Source: Sanguibacter sp. HDW7 (GTDB taxonomy: Bacteria; Actinomycetota; Actinomycetes; Actinomycetales; Cellulomonadaceae). From it: 64,000 nt of DNA. The stretch covers positions 1,302,001 through 1,366,000 of the forward strand of contig NZ_CP049862.1 in the NCBI RefSeq assembly GCF_011300875.1, in the 5' to 3' direction. This document shows positions 9,506-20,438 of the stretch, piece by piece. Position 1 is the stretch's first letter. Each line of letters opens with the position of its first letter. A program made the translations under genes and the position numbers. The notes under the pieces are model-generated. The model saw only the letters and a program-made list of their open reading frames with translations, did not search any database and had not been told where the DNA came from.

Positions 9506-11464
9506 GTGACCCCCCGTGCTCCTCGCCGCCCTGACACCCGTGCCTGGCCCCCCGCGCCGGACGGCGTCGTCGTCGTCGACAAGCCGGCCGGCATGACGAG
9601 CCACGACGTCGTCGCGAAGGTCCGCTGGCTCGCGCGGACGCGCAAGGTCGGTCACGCGGGGACGCTCGACCCCATGGCGACGGGCGTCCTCGTCCTCGGG
9701 GTCGGGCGCGCGACGCGCGCCCTCACGTACCTCGTGGGAGCGGACAAGGAGTACGTGACGACGATCCGGCTCGGCCGGTCGACGTCGACGGACGACGCGC
9801 AGGGCGACGTCGTGACGACCTCCGACGCAGGCCACGTGACTGCCGACGCGCTGCTCGAGGTCGCTGCGGGCCTCACTGGCGAGATCCTCCAGGTGCCGAG
9901 CACGGTCTCAGCGATCAAGGTCGACGGCCGGCGTGCGTACGACCTCGCGCGGGCCGGGGAGGACGTCGAGCTCGAGGCGCGACCGGTGACCGTCGCGCGG
10001 TTCGAGCTCGGGGAGCCGCGCCGGGTCGAGGTCGACGGCGTGACGATGCTCGACGTCGACGCGACGGTCGAGTGCTCGTCCGGCACGTACGTGCGTGCGC
10101 TCGCGCGGGATCTCGGCGCGGCGCTCGGCGTGGGTGCGCACCTCACGGCGCTGCGGCGCACGCGCGTGGGCGGCGTGCGGATCGAGGACGCGCACTCGCT
10201 CGACGCCCTGGTGGCCCGGGCGGAGCTCGAGCACCTCCCGGTGCCCGTCGTCGGCGCGGCCGACGCGCTGGCCGGGACGATGCCGAGGCACACGCTCACC
10301 GCGGAGGACGCTCTCGCGGTGGTCCACGGCCGGCGTCTCGCGCGAGGTACGACGACGGCGTCGACCGTTGCGGGCGTCGACGGCGCCGGCAGGCTCGTCG
10401 CGGTGCTCGAGCGTTCGGGGGCGTGGCTCAAGCCGGTGACCGTCTTCATGACGCCCGACGAGGTGACGCCCGAGGACGTGCCCGTCGACGACGGCAGGGC
10501 TCGCGTGTGGCGCTCGCTCGCGGAGGTCCCGACGGACCTCGGCCCGACGGTCGTGACGATCGGCAACTTCGACGGCGTGCACCTCGGGCACCAGGAGGTG
10601 CTCGGTGTCGTCGTCGAGCGTGCCCGGGCCCGTGGCGCTGCCGCGGTCGCGGTGACGTTCACGCCGCACCCGCGGGCGGTGCACCTGCCCGAGGAGCCCC
10701 TGCGCCTCGTGACGAGCCCGTCCCAGCGGCGCGAGCTGCTCGGCGCGACGGGTCTCGACGGTGTCCTCGAGCTCGACTACACGCTCGAGCTCGCGGCGCA
10801 GTCGCCGCGGGAGTTCGTCGAGTCCTGCTTCGTGCGCGGGCTCGGGGCGTCGGCCGTCGTCGTCGGTCGCGACGTGCGTCTGGGCGCGGGCAACTCCGGC
10901 AACCTTGAGACGCTCGCCGCGCTCGGGGCCGAGCACGGCTTCGACGTCGTCACGGTCGAGGACCTCGGCGTCGGCGGCGGGCGCTGGTCGTCGACCGCGG
11001 CCCGGCGCCTGCTGGACGACGGCGACGTGACCCGGGCGGCGCGGATCCTCGGCCGGCACCACCGGCTGCGGGCCGAGGTCGTCCACGGCGATGCCCGGGG
11101 CCGCACGATCGGCTTCCCGACGGCGAACCTCTCCCAGGACGTCGAGGGGCTCGTGCCTGCGGACGGCGTGTACGCCGGCTGGATGCTCCGCGCCGGGGGA
11201 GGTCCGGAGGCCGTTCTGCCCGCCGCCGTCTCGATCGGTACGAACCCGACGTTCGACGGGACCCAGCGCCGTGTCGAGGCGTACGTGCTCGACCGCACGG
11301 ATCTTGATCTCTACGGCGAGGTCGTCGAGCTCGAACTCGTCCGGCACCTGCGCCCGACGCTGCGTTTCACGTCCGTCGAGGAGCTCGTCACGCAGATGGA
11401 CGCGGACGTCGAGCAGGTGCGCGAGGTGCTCGCGGCCGACGATCGCCCCGCCGCGCGTCGCTGA
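9506..11464 (+). CDS. Fused tRNA pseudouridine-55 synthase / riboflavin kinase-FAD synthetase
   Basis: One uninterrupted 652-codon frame encodes two enzymes that are normally separate neighbours. Residues 1-318 match TruB, which makes pseudouridine at tRNA position 55: VVVVDKPAGMTSHDVV and GHAGTLDPMATGVLVLG with catalytic Asp55. Residues 334-652 match RibF: the nucleotidyltransferase motif GNFDGVHLGH (353-362), SST (495-497), and the flavokinase motif GRTIGFPTANL (532-542). The join (about 315-340) is acidic and contains no stop. A GTG at 10505, just where free RibF proteins begin, has GGCAGG 6 bases upstream and could give separate RibF by internal initiation. The start at 9506 rests on a -10 element 8 bases before it. 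Confidence 0.9.
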   Translation: MTPRAPRRPDTRAWPPAPDGVVVVDKPAGMTSHDVVAKVRWLARTRKVGHAGTLDPMATGVLVLGVGRATRALTYLVGADKEYVTTIRLGRSTSTDDAQGDVVTTSDAGHVTADALLEVAAGLTGEILQVPSTVSAIKVDGRRAYDLARAGEDVELEARPVTVARFELGEPRRVEVDGVTMLDVDATVECSSGTYVRALARDLGAALGVGAHLTALRRTRVGGVRIEDAHSLDALVARAELEHLPVPVVGAADALAGTMPRHTLTAEDALAVVHGRRLARGTTTASTVAGVDGAGRLVAVLERSGAWLKPVTVFMTPDEVTPEDVPVDDGRARVWRSLAEVPTDLGPTVVTIGNFDGVHLGHQEVLGVVVERARARGAAAVAVTFTPHPRAVHLPEEPLRLVTSPSQRRELLGATGLDGVLELDYTLELAAQSPREFVESCFVRGLGASAVVVGRDVRLGAGNSGNLETLAALGAEHGFDVVTVEDLGVGGGRWSSTAARRLLDDGDVTRAARILGRHHRLRAEVVHGDARGRTIGFPTANLSQDVEGLVPADGVYAGWMLRAGGGPEAVLPAAVSIGTNPTFDGTQRRVEAYVLDRTDLDLYGEVVELELVRHLRPTLRFTSVEELVTQMDADVEQVREVLAADDRPAARR

Positions 11465-11576
11465 CCTGCGTCGTCGTCGCGGCCAGCAGTGGACCGGCAC
11501 GGTGACGGTGCTCGTGCCCGTCGCGCAGCGTGTCTCGAGGGACGCCTGTGGCCTGTGAGAATCCCCGCCGCCTTGT

Positions 11577-11582
11577 TATCGT
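11577..11582 (+). promoter_or_regulatory. Probable -10 element (TATCGT) for the amidase gene
   Basis: TATCGT lies 55 bases before the ATG at 11638; the start has its own AGGGG ribosome-binding site, so this would be a leadered transcript. Confidence 0.35.
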
Positions 11583-11637
11583 TCGTCGCGGGTCGGTCGT
11601 CAACGCCGACCGACGCCGACTGATCAGGGGAACTCGC

Positions 11638-14394
11638 ATGCGCAGGCTCGTCTCGGCTGCGACCGTCGCCGCTCTGACCGTGGCGGGCCTCGCGCTTCCG
11701 GTCGTCTCGATGCCCGTCGCCGTCGCGACACCCGTGACGCCCGAGCTCGCGAGCGTCGCGATCGAGGGGGTCGACGCGCGCGCCGCGGCCCAGCCGGGCG
11801 CGCTCGACGCACCGCCCGAGGGCCTCGTGGACGCGGCGACCGAGCATGCCGTCGCGGTCGAGGACGCGCTCGCACCCACTCCTGTCGTCGAGGCCGAGGA
11901 GCTCGCGCCGCTCAGCGACGCGAGCGACCCTGACCTGGCGGCGCTCACGCCGCTCACGCGCACAGGGACCTTCACCGCGGCCGGTGTCACGTGGGACGCG
12001 TCGTCGGGCGAGGAGATCCTCGAGATCACGGTGCGCATCCGCGAGGGCGGTGAGTGGAGCGAGTGGGTCGCGCTGCCGGTGAGCGAGGCGCTCGCGACGT
12101 CCGACCGCGCGGGCACCGAGCCCCTCGTCTCAGCGGGCGCCGACGGCGTCCAGGCACGCGTCCGCACTGCCTCGGGACGCGAGCCGGCAGGGCTGCGCAT
12201 CGACCTCGTCGACGCAGGCAGCTCGCGCGCGGATGCCGCCGTCGGTACGACGGGCGCGCTCGCGACGGCCTCGGCCGCGACAGGTGCGGTGCTGCGACCG
12301 AAGGTCGTCACGCGCGCCGAGTGGGGTGCCGACGAGAAGCTCCGCAGCTCGTGGGGCCCGCAGGACCAGTCGGCGAGCCTCGCGGCGATGTACGTCCACC
12401 ACACGGTCAACCGCAACGACTATGCGCAGAAGGACGCGGCGAAGCTCGTCCGCAGCGTGTACGCCTACCACACGCAGTCGATGAAGTGGCCGGACATCGG
12501 CTACCAGTTCCTCGTCGACCGCTTCGGGACCCTCTACGAGGGCCGCTACGGTGCGATCGACACGCTGCCGATCGGTGCGCAGGCCGGTGGTTATAACACG
12601 ACGACGATCGGCATCTCCGCGATCGGCAACTTCGAGAACGCCGACAACCTCCCCGTGGGCAAGCCCAACGGCAAGGTCGACGGACCCTCGGCGGCCATGC
12701 TCGAGTCGATCGCACAGCTCCTCGCGTGGAAGGCGTACGAGCACGGGCTCGACCCGCGCGGAACCGCGCGGCTCTACACCGGCACGAGCACCAAGAGCGG
12801 TGTCCACGCCAAGCCCGGCGAGACGATCACTGTCAACGTCATCCAGGGGCACCGCGACACGAACATCACGGCGTGCCCCGGCAAGACGCTCTACGCCAAG
12901 CTCGGCAGCATCCGTGACCGCGTCGACGCGCTCGTCGACGCGGCGCTCGCACAGCACGGCCCTGCGCAGCCCGTCCTGCCCGCGCCCGTGCCCGACGCGC
13001 ACACGACCCAGCAGAGCCCCGCACAGCTGACGACTCAGCAGGTCTACACGTGGCAGCCCGTCGTGGGCGCGGTCGGCTACGAGCTCCTCGAGCGCCCGGC
13101 GTCGCACGGCGCCGCGTTCGCCGACGCTCGTGGCTGGCGCACGATCGCGACCGTGACGAACCCGAGGGCGACGCTCACCGTGAGCCCCGGCGTCAACCGT
13201 CTCGTCGTCGTGCGGGCGATCGCGGCCTCGGGGGAGCGTGGCGCGATGGTCGACCTCGTCCGCGCGACCCGTCCGGTCGCGCAGTCCTCGCTCGCGTTCT
13301 CGCCGAGCTGGAAGGCGCAGACCGCGAACGGTGCTGTCGACGGCGCGCTGCGCGCGACGACCGGCAAGGGCGCCACGGTCAAGGTGACCTCGGTGCGTGG
13401 CGCGCGCCGGATCGTCCTCGTCGGCGAGGAGGGCCCCGGCAACGGTCGTGCGAGCGTCGCCGTCGGCTCGACCGTGCTCGGAGAGGTCAGCTGGGACGCG
13501 CCGACAGTCGCGCCCGCGGCCGTCCGCGTCGTCGACGTTCCGAAGGCCGTCTCCGGGACCGTCACGGTGCGGACGCTCGACAGCGCGTCGCGCGTCGCGC
13601 TCACGTCGCTCGCGTTCCCGCGCTGGGCGACGACCGGCGACCCGGTCTCGTCCCCGCCCGGAGGCGGCGGCACGCAGAGCCCGACCCCCGCCCCGACGCC
13701 CGTCCCGACCCCCGCCCCGACGCCCGTCCCGACGCCGCTCCCGGCCGCACCCGCCAAGCCGACGCTCCGGGCGCCCGGCGCCACGGTCGCGCCGGTCCGT
13801 CTCGTGGCCGACTCGACGCTGCGCTGGAACGCGGCGGCCCGCGCGACGAGCTATGAGGTCCTCGTCCGCTCCGCCGCGCACGGCGCCAAGCTCGGTGCAT
13901 GGCGCGTCGCCAAGCGCACGACGTCCCGTTCCTACACGCTGCGCCTGGGCTACGGACGCACCGCCGAGGTCGCGGTCGTCGCGGTGGGCAAGAGTGGTCG
14001 CTCGGCGCGGGCGTCGTTCCCCCTCATCACGAGGCACGTCGCGCCGAGCTCGGTGCAGCGGTCGACGGGGAAGGTCGGCTGGTCGACGGTCCGTGACACG
14101 CGCTACCTGCGCGGGGTGGCCTGGTCGACCAAGGCGAAGAGCGCGCGCCTGCGCGTGACGAGGTCCAAGGACGTCCGGACGATCCAGGTGACCGCGGCGA
14201 GCGGACGTGGCTACGGACGCGTCGCGGTCTACACGGGCACCAAGCGGGTCGCGACGTTCTCGACGTCGTCGAGCAGGACGAAGCACCTCGTGCGGTACAC
14301 GGTGAGGCTCCCGAAGAAGTTCTCGGGGACCGTCACGGTCAAGACGCTCGACCGGAAGACGGTGCGGATCAGCGCCGTGACGACCGCCCGCTGA
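11638..14394 (+). CDS. Secreted N-acetylmuramoyl-L-alanine amidase (PGRP/amidase_2 type)
   Basis: A 918-residue exported cell-wall hydrolase. A signal peptide (basic start, hydrophobic core to about residue 30) is followed by an N-terminal region and then a zinc amidase domain (about 220-450). Probable zinc ligands are the His of YVHHT (254/255), His405 in QGHRD and Cys413, 8 residues later as in PGRP enzymes. After it come a beta-rich domain, a Pro-Thr linker with repeated PTP units (about 680-705), and further beta-rich domains rich in Lys/Arg/Thr that may bind the wall. It should cleave the lactyl-L-Ala bond of peptidoglycan. The ATG at 11638 is chosen for the signal peptide and AGGGG upstream. 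Confidence 0.9.
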   Translation: MRRLVSAATVAALTVAGLALPVVSMPVAVATPVTPELASVAIEGVDARAAAQPGALDAPPEGLVDAATEHAVAVEDALAPTPVVEAEELAPLSDASDPDLAALTPLTRTGTFTAAGVTWDASSGEEILEITVRIREGGEWSEWVALPVSEALATSDRAGTEPLVSAGADGVQARVRTASGREPAGLRIDLVDAGSSRADAAVGTTGALATASAATGAVLRPKVVTRAEWGADEKLRSSWGPQDQSASLAAMYVHHTVNRNDYAQKDAAKLVRSVYAYHTQSMKWPDIGYQFLVDRFGTLYEGRYGAIDTLPIGAQAGGYNTTTIGISAIGNFENADNLPVGKPNGKVDGPSAAMLESIAQLLAWKAYEHGLDPRGTARLYTGTSTKSGVHAKPGETITVNVIQGHRDTNITACPGKTLYAKLGSIRDRVDALVDAALAQHGPAQPVLPAPVPDAHTTQQSPAQLTTQQVYTWQPVVGAVGYELLERPASHGAAFADARGWRTIATVTNPRATLTVSPGVNRLVVVRAIAASGERGAMVDLVRATRPVAQSSLAFSPSWKAQTANGAVDGALRATTGKGATVKVTSVRGARRIVLVGEEGPGNGRASVAVGSTVLGEVSWDAPTVAPAAVRVVDVPKAVSGTVTVRTLDSASRVALTSLAFPRWATTGDPVSSPPGGGGTQSPTPAPTPVPTPAPTPVPTPLPAAPAKPTLRAPGATVAPVRLVADSTLRWNAAARATSYEVLVRSAAHGAKLGAWRVAKRTTSRSYTLRLGYGRTAEVAVVAVGKSGRSARASFPLITRHVAPSSVQRSTGKVGWSTVRDTRYLRGVAWSTKAKSARLRVTRSKDVRTIQVTAASGRGYGRVAVYTGTKRVATFSTSSSRTKHLVRYTVRLPKKFSGTVTVKTLDRKTVRISAVTTAR

Positions 14395-14467
14395 GCCGGG
14401 CGCTGCGCGGCCCGCGGCCTGCGTCCTGGGTGGTGTGCGTCACCACGGGCCGGCCCTGCCGTGCTGG

Positions 14468-14473
14468 TAGGCT
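14468..14473 (+). promoter_or_regulatory. -10 element (TAGGCT) of rpsO
   Basis: TAGGCT lies 95 bases before the rpsO GTG, giving a leader of about 80 bases. The leader begins near a 14-bp palindrome (14481-14494) that can form a 5-bp hairpin with a UCGA loop. S15 represses its own mRNA through leader structures in several bacteria; whether this leader is one cannot be decided without folding and comparison. Confidence 0.5.
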
Positions 14474-14562
14474 TGACCTCGCCGTTCGAACGGCCGCGGA
14501 CAGAGAGTGCCCGGAGGATCAGCCCCGGCGCGCCGCGCAACGAGCAGAACACTAGGAGAATC

Positions 14563-14832
14563 GTGCCCCTCGACAAGGCCACCAAGCAGTCCATCATGTC
14601 CGAGTACGCGACCCACGAGGGCGACACCGGTTCCCCCGAGGTCCAGATCGCGATGCTCACGCAGCGCATCAAGGACCTCACGGAGCACCTCAAGGAGCAC
14701 AAGCACGACCACCACAGCCGTCGTGGCCTGCTCCTCCTCGTCGGCCAGCGTCGCCGCCTCCTCGGCTACCTCCAGAAGGTCGACATCGCGCGCTACCGCA
14801 GCCTCATCGAGCGCCTCGGCCTGCGCCGCTGA
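14563..14832 (+). CDS. rpsO: 30S ribosomal protein S15
   Basis: The product is 89 residues, exactly the usual length for S15, and carries the family core [19 protein letters not shown] and the C-terminal [12 protein letters not shown]15 binds the central domain of 16S rRNA early in 30S assembly. The GTG at 14563 is chosen because AGGAGA lies 3-4 bases upstream and the resulting N-terminus ([11 protein letters not shown]) matches the family; longer in-frame extensions do not. It precedes pnp, as in most bacteria, but a strong hairpin separates the two. Confidence 0.98.
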   Translation: MPLDKATKQSIMSEYATHEGDTGSPEVQIAMLTQRIKDLTEHLKEHKHDHHSRRGLLLLVGQRRRLLGYLQKVDIARYRSLIERLGLRR

Positions 14833-14838
14833 CACTTC

Positions 14839-14877
14839 CCGAGCCAGCCCGGACCCCATGGGTCCGGGCTGGCTCGG
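14839..14877 (+). terminator. Terminator hairpin between rpsO and pnp
   Basis: A perfect 17-bp stem (14839-14855 with 14861-14877) with a 5-base loop, immediately after the rpsO stop. Confidence 0.75.
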
Positions 14878-14878
14878 T

Positions 14879-14951
14879 GTCACCACCTGCACCACCCGCA
14901 CCACCCGTGACGGCCGTCCGGCCGTCGCACCCACCCGCACCACCCGCCCCG
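14879..14951 (+). repeat. Short nonamer repeats upstream of pnp
   Basis: The interval between the rpsO terminator and pnp (14878-15058) holds three consecutive copies of CACCACCYG (14881-14907), an inverted GGCCG segment, and two more close copies up to about 14950. I see no gene in it. The strand is strongly C-rich and lacks G over long stretches, so the RNA would be mostly unstructured. No confident promoter for pnp is visible. Confidence 0.6.
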
Positions 14952-15058
14952 ACCGCCTCGTCCGGTCCTCGGTAGTGGCCCCCGACACCGCACCAGCGTT
15001 GCGTGGGCCTCGATCGAAGACCGTGGGGTCGCGGGGCCGAACGAGAGGAGGGCACCCC

Positions 15059-17263
<2,205 letters not shown>

Positions 17264-17264
17264 C

Positions 17265-18593
17265 GTGAGCTGGAACCTTCCTCTCACCCGTGCGGGTGAG
17301 CCGGGGAGCGAGCTGACCGCCGGGCAGGACGGCACCGTCATTCGACGGTCCGTCCTGCCCGGCGGTATTCGCGTCCTCACCGAGTCCATGCCGGGCCAGC
17401 GCTCGGCAAGCATTGGCATGTGGGTCGGCGTCGGCTCCCGTGACGAGACGTCGGGCCACTTCGGCTCGACGCACTTCCTCGAGCACCTGCTCTTCAAGGG
17501 CACCGAGCGCCGAGACGCGATGGCGATCGCCGAGTCCTTCGACGCCGTGGGGGGCGAGGCCAACGCCGCGACCGCCAAGGAGAGCACCTGCTACTACGCA
17601 CGGGTGCTCGACCAGGACCTGCCCATGGCGGTCGACGTCATCATGGACATGATGACGTCGGCGCGGCTCGAGGAGGGCGAGCTCGAGACCGAGCGCGGCG
17701 TCATCCTCGAAGAGCTCGCCATGAACGACGACGACCCGACCGACGTCGTCCACGAGGAGTTCTCCAAGGCGGTCCTCGGCGACACGCCGCTCGGACGCCC
17801 GATCGGTGGTACGCCCCAGGCGATCCGCGACGTCCCGCGGGACGCCGTGTGGGAGCACTACCGGTGGCACTACCGTCCCGAGACGCTCGTCGTGACGGCG
17901 GCAGGAAGCGTCGACCACGACGACCTCTGCCGACAGGTCTCCGAGGCGGCCGTCGCCGGCGGCTGGACGCTCGACGCCGGTGCGGCGCCGCGTCCGCGAC
18001 GCGGCGACGACCTGGGTGACGTGGTGCTCCCCGCCGGGGTCGCGCAGGTCGAGATCTCGCGTCCCGTCGAGCAGGCGAACGTCGTGCTCGGCACGGTCGG
18101 TCTCAAGGCGTCCGACGAGCGTCGGTACGTCATGACGGTGCTCAACGCGACGCTCGGCGGCGGCATGTCGTCGCGTCTCTTCCAGGAGATCCGCGAGAAG
18201 CGCGGCCTTGCCTACTCGACGTACTCGTTCGCGTCCGGCTACGCCGGCGCGGGCGTCTTCGGCCTCTACGCAGGCTGTGCGCCGTCGCGGGTCGACGAGG
18301 TGACGGCTCTGCTCGTCGCCGAGCTCGAGAAGCTCGCTGACAGCGGTATCACGGAGGCCGAGCTCCGCAGGTCGCAGGGCCAGCTCCGCGGCGGGCTCGT
18401 CCTCGGGCTCGAGGACTCGGGCTCGCGCATGACGCGTCTCGGCAAGTCCGAGCTCACGTACGGTGAGCTGCTCTCGGTCGACGAGGCGCTCGAGCGTGTC
18501 GGGGCCGTGACGCTCGCGGACGTCCAGTCGCTCGCGCAGGAGCTTGCGTCACGCCCGCGCACGACGGTCCGCGTCGGTCCCTTCGGGAGCTGA
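17265..18593 (+). CDS. M16-family zinc metalloprotease (PepR-type)
   Basis: A 442-residue single-unit M16 peptidase. The inverted zinc motif HFLEH (70-74) is intact, and the downstream Glu-rich helix ELETERGVILEELAMNDDD supplies the third ligand and a catalytic-site helix. The C-terminal half carries the substrate-clamp segment RGLAYSTYSFASGYAGAG. Members of this size work as dimers and degrade small peptides or presequence-like peptides; the physiological substrate is not known. The GTG start lies 1 base after the pnp stop, so the two genes are co-transcribed. A two-way hairpin follows the stop. Confidence 0.93.
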   Translation: MSWNLPLTRAGEPGSELTAGQDGTVIRRSVLPGGIRVLTESMPGQRSASIGMWVGVGSRDETSGHFGSTHFLEHLLFKGTERRDAMAIAESFDAVGGEANAATAKESTCYYARVLDQDLPMAVDVIMDMMTSARLEEGELETERGVILEELAMNDDDPTDVVHEEFSKAVLGDTPLGRPIGGTPQAIRDVPRDAVWEHYRWHYRPETLVVTAAGSVDHDDLCRQVSEAAVAGGWTLDAGAAPRPRRGDDLGDVVLPAGVAQVEISRPVEQANVVLGTVGLKASDERRYVMTVLNATLGGGMSSRLFQEIREKRGLAYSTYSFASGYAGAGVFGLYAGCAPSRVDEVTALLVAELEKLADSGITEAELRRSQGQLRGGLVLGLEDSGSRMTRLGKSELTYGELLSVDEALERVGAVTLADVQSLAQELASRPRTTVRVGPFGS

Positions 18594-18618
18594 CCCGCAC
18601 TCTTCGCGCAGCTCCCAG

Positions 18619-18662
18619 GATCAGGGGCGGCGGCTGCCCTGTGGCAGCCTCCGCCCCTGATC
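18619..18662. terminator. Bidirectional terminator hairpin
   Basis: Arms 18619-18630/18651-18662 (12 bp) and 18632-18638/18643-18649 (7 bp), separated by one mismatch, with a 4-base loop. It lies between the convergent protease and membrane-protein genes and could serve both. Confidence 0.75.
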
Positions 18663-18679
18663 TCTATGTCCGGGCGGGG

Positions 18680-19585
18680 TCAGGCGGTGTCGCCAGTGAG
18701 GGGTGCGGGAGCGCGGTCGAGGCGCGCCGCGAAGATCATCGCCGCGCCTGCGGCGACGATGAGGAGCGCGGCGAGGACGGCCGACCCGTCCCAGCCGTTC
18801 GACACTGAGTGGTTGACGACACCGAAGGTGTAGAGCACCTTGTCGAGCGGTCCTGAGACCGAGGTACCCCAGCGCGTGGGTGAGCCGACGTGGAACGCGG
18901 TCGCGACGAGGAGCGCTACCGACCAGCGCATGTCGGCCCCGCTTCGCGCGGCGCGGCTGACGGTGGCGACGACGCCAAGGACGAGCGGCCACGGCTCGAG
19001 GCGGAGCCGCGTGAGGTGGAGATCGCCCAGCGTCGTGCTGAGGACCGCCTCGCCGTCGGGCAGGACGAGGAAGAGCGCGCGGATCCCGAGGAGGACGACC
19101 AGCCCGCCGGCGATCGTCAGCCAGACGGTACGTGTCGTGGGCGACGCTCTCACGGGCGCGACCTGGACGGACGCTCGCGATGCGGCGAACGCCGTGCCGA
19201 TGACCGTCGCGGATGCAAGGAGGGCGACGAGGTAGCCGTCGGGTCCGGTGGCGGGGTCCGGGACGACCTGGCCGAGAGCCGTGTAGACGGCGAGCGTGTC
19301 GTGACGCAACGTCACCGCGGGCACGAGGGTCCCGGCGATGACGAGCGCGACGACGGTTCCGAGCGCGAGGGAGCGCACCACGCCGCGCGGCGTCCTCACG
19401 AGGAGGACGACGAGCAGCGATGCGACAAGGACGGCAGGGCCGTGGCCGAGGGTCGGGATCGGGTCGCCGGCCTGGCGGGCGAGGAGAGCCACGGTGGTGA
19501 CGGCGAGCGTGCCGACGAGGACGACTAGTGCTGTGGCGGACACCCGTGTGGCGACTGGTTCGCGCGTGAAGTCGGGAAGGCTCAT
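18680..19585 (-). CDS. Multi-spanning membrane protein of unknown function
   Basis: A 301-residue protein with about eight hydrophobic segments spread over its length (for example VVLVGTLAVTTVALLA, AVLVASLLVVLLV and LAALLIVAAGAAMIFAA). I do not recognise a family or catalytic motif. It lies convergent to the M16 protease gene and divergent from dapB. The ATG at 19585 (MSLPDFTREP) is preferred because upstream in-frame codons read an Arg/Pro-rich stretch through the dapB promoter region. No clear ribosome-binding site is visible, so the start is uncertain. Confidence 0.7.
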   Translation of the reverse strand: MSLPDFTREPVATRVSATALVVLVGTLAVTTVALLARQAGDPIPTLGHGPAVLVASLLVVLLVRTPRGVVRSLALGTVVALVIAGTLVPAVTLRHDTLAVYTALGQVVPDPATGPDGYLVALLASATVIGTAFAASRASVQVAPVRASPTTRTVWLTIAGGLVVLLGIRALFLVLPDGEAVLSTTLGDLHLTRLRLEPWPLVLGVVATVSRAARSGADMRWSVALLVATAFHVGSPTRWGTSVSGPLDKVLYTFGVVNHSVSNGWDGSAVLAALLIVAAGAAMIFAARLDRAPAPLTGDTA

Positions 19586-19656
19586 GCTCGTGTGTCGACA
19601 GCCGCCATGTCCGGCTTGAGCCCTGGGACGCGCACGCCCGCGCCGCGCAGGACGTC

Positions 19657-19662
19657 TAGGGT
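19657..19662 (+). promoter_or_regulatory. Leaderless-type -10 element (TAGGGT) for dapB
   Basis: TAGGGT, 6 bases, then the GTG at 19669. The same hexamer and spacing precede the sensor kinase gene at 822. Confidence 0.55.
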
Positions 19663-19668
19663 GGTCCC

Positions 19669-20436
19669 GTGACTTCAACGATCAAGGTGGCGGTGCTCGG
19701 TGCCGCGGGACGCATGGGGACCAACGTCTGCGTGGCTGTTGAGGCGGCGCCAGACCTCGAGCTCGTCGCTCGGCTCGACGCTGGCGACGACATCGCCGGC
19801 GGGCTCGCGGCGAGCGGCGCGGACGTCGTCGTCGACTTCACGATCCCCGCGGTGACGGAGGCCAACGTGCACGCCGCGATCGACGCGGGCGTCCACGTCG
19901 TCGTCGGCACGACCGGCTGGGACGACGCGTCCCGGGGGCGCGTGACGGAGCACCTCGCGCGCAGGGCGGCGGAGGGCACGGGGGTGGGCGTGCTCATCGC
20001 CCCGAACTTCGGGCTGTCCGCGGTCCTCGCCATGACGTTCGCCGCGAAGGCGGCGCGCTACTTCGAGTCGGTCGAGGTCGTCGAGCTCCACCACCCCGAC
20101 AAGGTCGACGCCCCGAGCGGCACCGCGCGCCACACGGCGCACGCGATCGCCGCCGCTCGCGCGGAGGCGGGCTTCGCGCCGAGCCCTGACGCGACCGAGG
20201 ACGGCTGGGAGGCGCGCGGCATGGATGTCGAGGGCGTCCGTGTGCACGCGGTGCGTCTGCGCGGGCTCGTCGCGCACGAGGAGATCCTCCTCGGCAACGT
20301 CGGCGAGCAGCTGACGATCCGTCAGGACTCCTTCGACCGGGTCTCGTTCATGCCGGGCGTGCTCCTGGGCGTCCGTGAGATCGGCTCACGGCCGGGCCTC
20401 ACGGTCGGCCTCGAGAACGTCCTCGACCTCTCCTGA
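19669..20436 (+). CDS. dapB: 4-hydroxy-tetrahydrodipicolinate reductase
   Basis: A 255-residue DapB, the NAD(P)H-dependent reductase after DapA in lysine/diaminopimelate synthesis. The N-terminal Rossmann motif is GAAGRMG. The conserved dihydrodipicolinate-binding segment ELHHPDKVDAPSGTA is complete, with its catalytic His and Lys. Length and ends match the family. GTG start with leaderless-type promoter. The next gene begins 2 bases after the stop, so it is probably co-transcribed. dapA and dapF lie elsewhere in the window. Confidence 0.97.
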   Translation: MTSTIKVAVLGAAGRMGTNVCVAVEAAPDLELVARLDAGDDIAGGLAASGADVVVDFTIPAVTEANVHAAIDAGVHVVVGTTGWDDASRGRVTEHLARRAAEGTGVGVLIAPNFGLSAVLAMTFAAKAARYFESVEVVELHHPDKVDAPSGTARHTAHAIAAARAEAGFAPSPDATEDGWEARGMDVEGVRVHAVRLRGLVAHEEILLGNVGEQLTIRQDSFDRVSFMPGVLLGVREIGSRPGLTVGLENVLDLS

Positions 20437-20438
20437 CC

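Noticed and set aside
13670-13745. Repeats in the amidase gene as a mobile or CRISPR repeat
   Set aside because: They encode a Pro-Thr linker in frame, a common feature of secreted actinobacterial enzymes.
14481-14494. Palindrome around TTCGAA in the rpsO leader as a second LexA box
   Set aside because: LexA sites here need a 4-base gap between half-sites; this palindrome has none.
14879-14951. Nonamer repeats as a CRISPR array
   Set aside because: Units are 9 bases, mostly contiguous, without spacers of regular length, and no cas genes are nearby.
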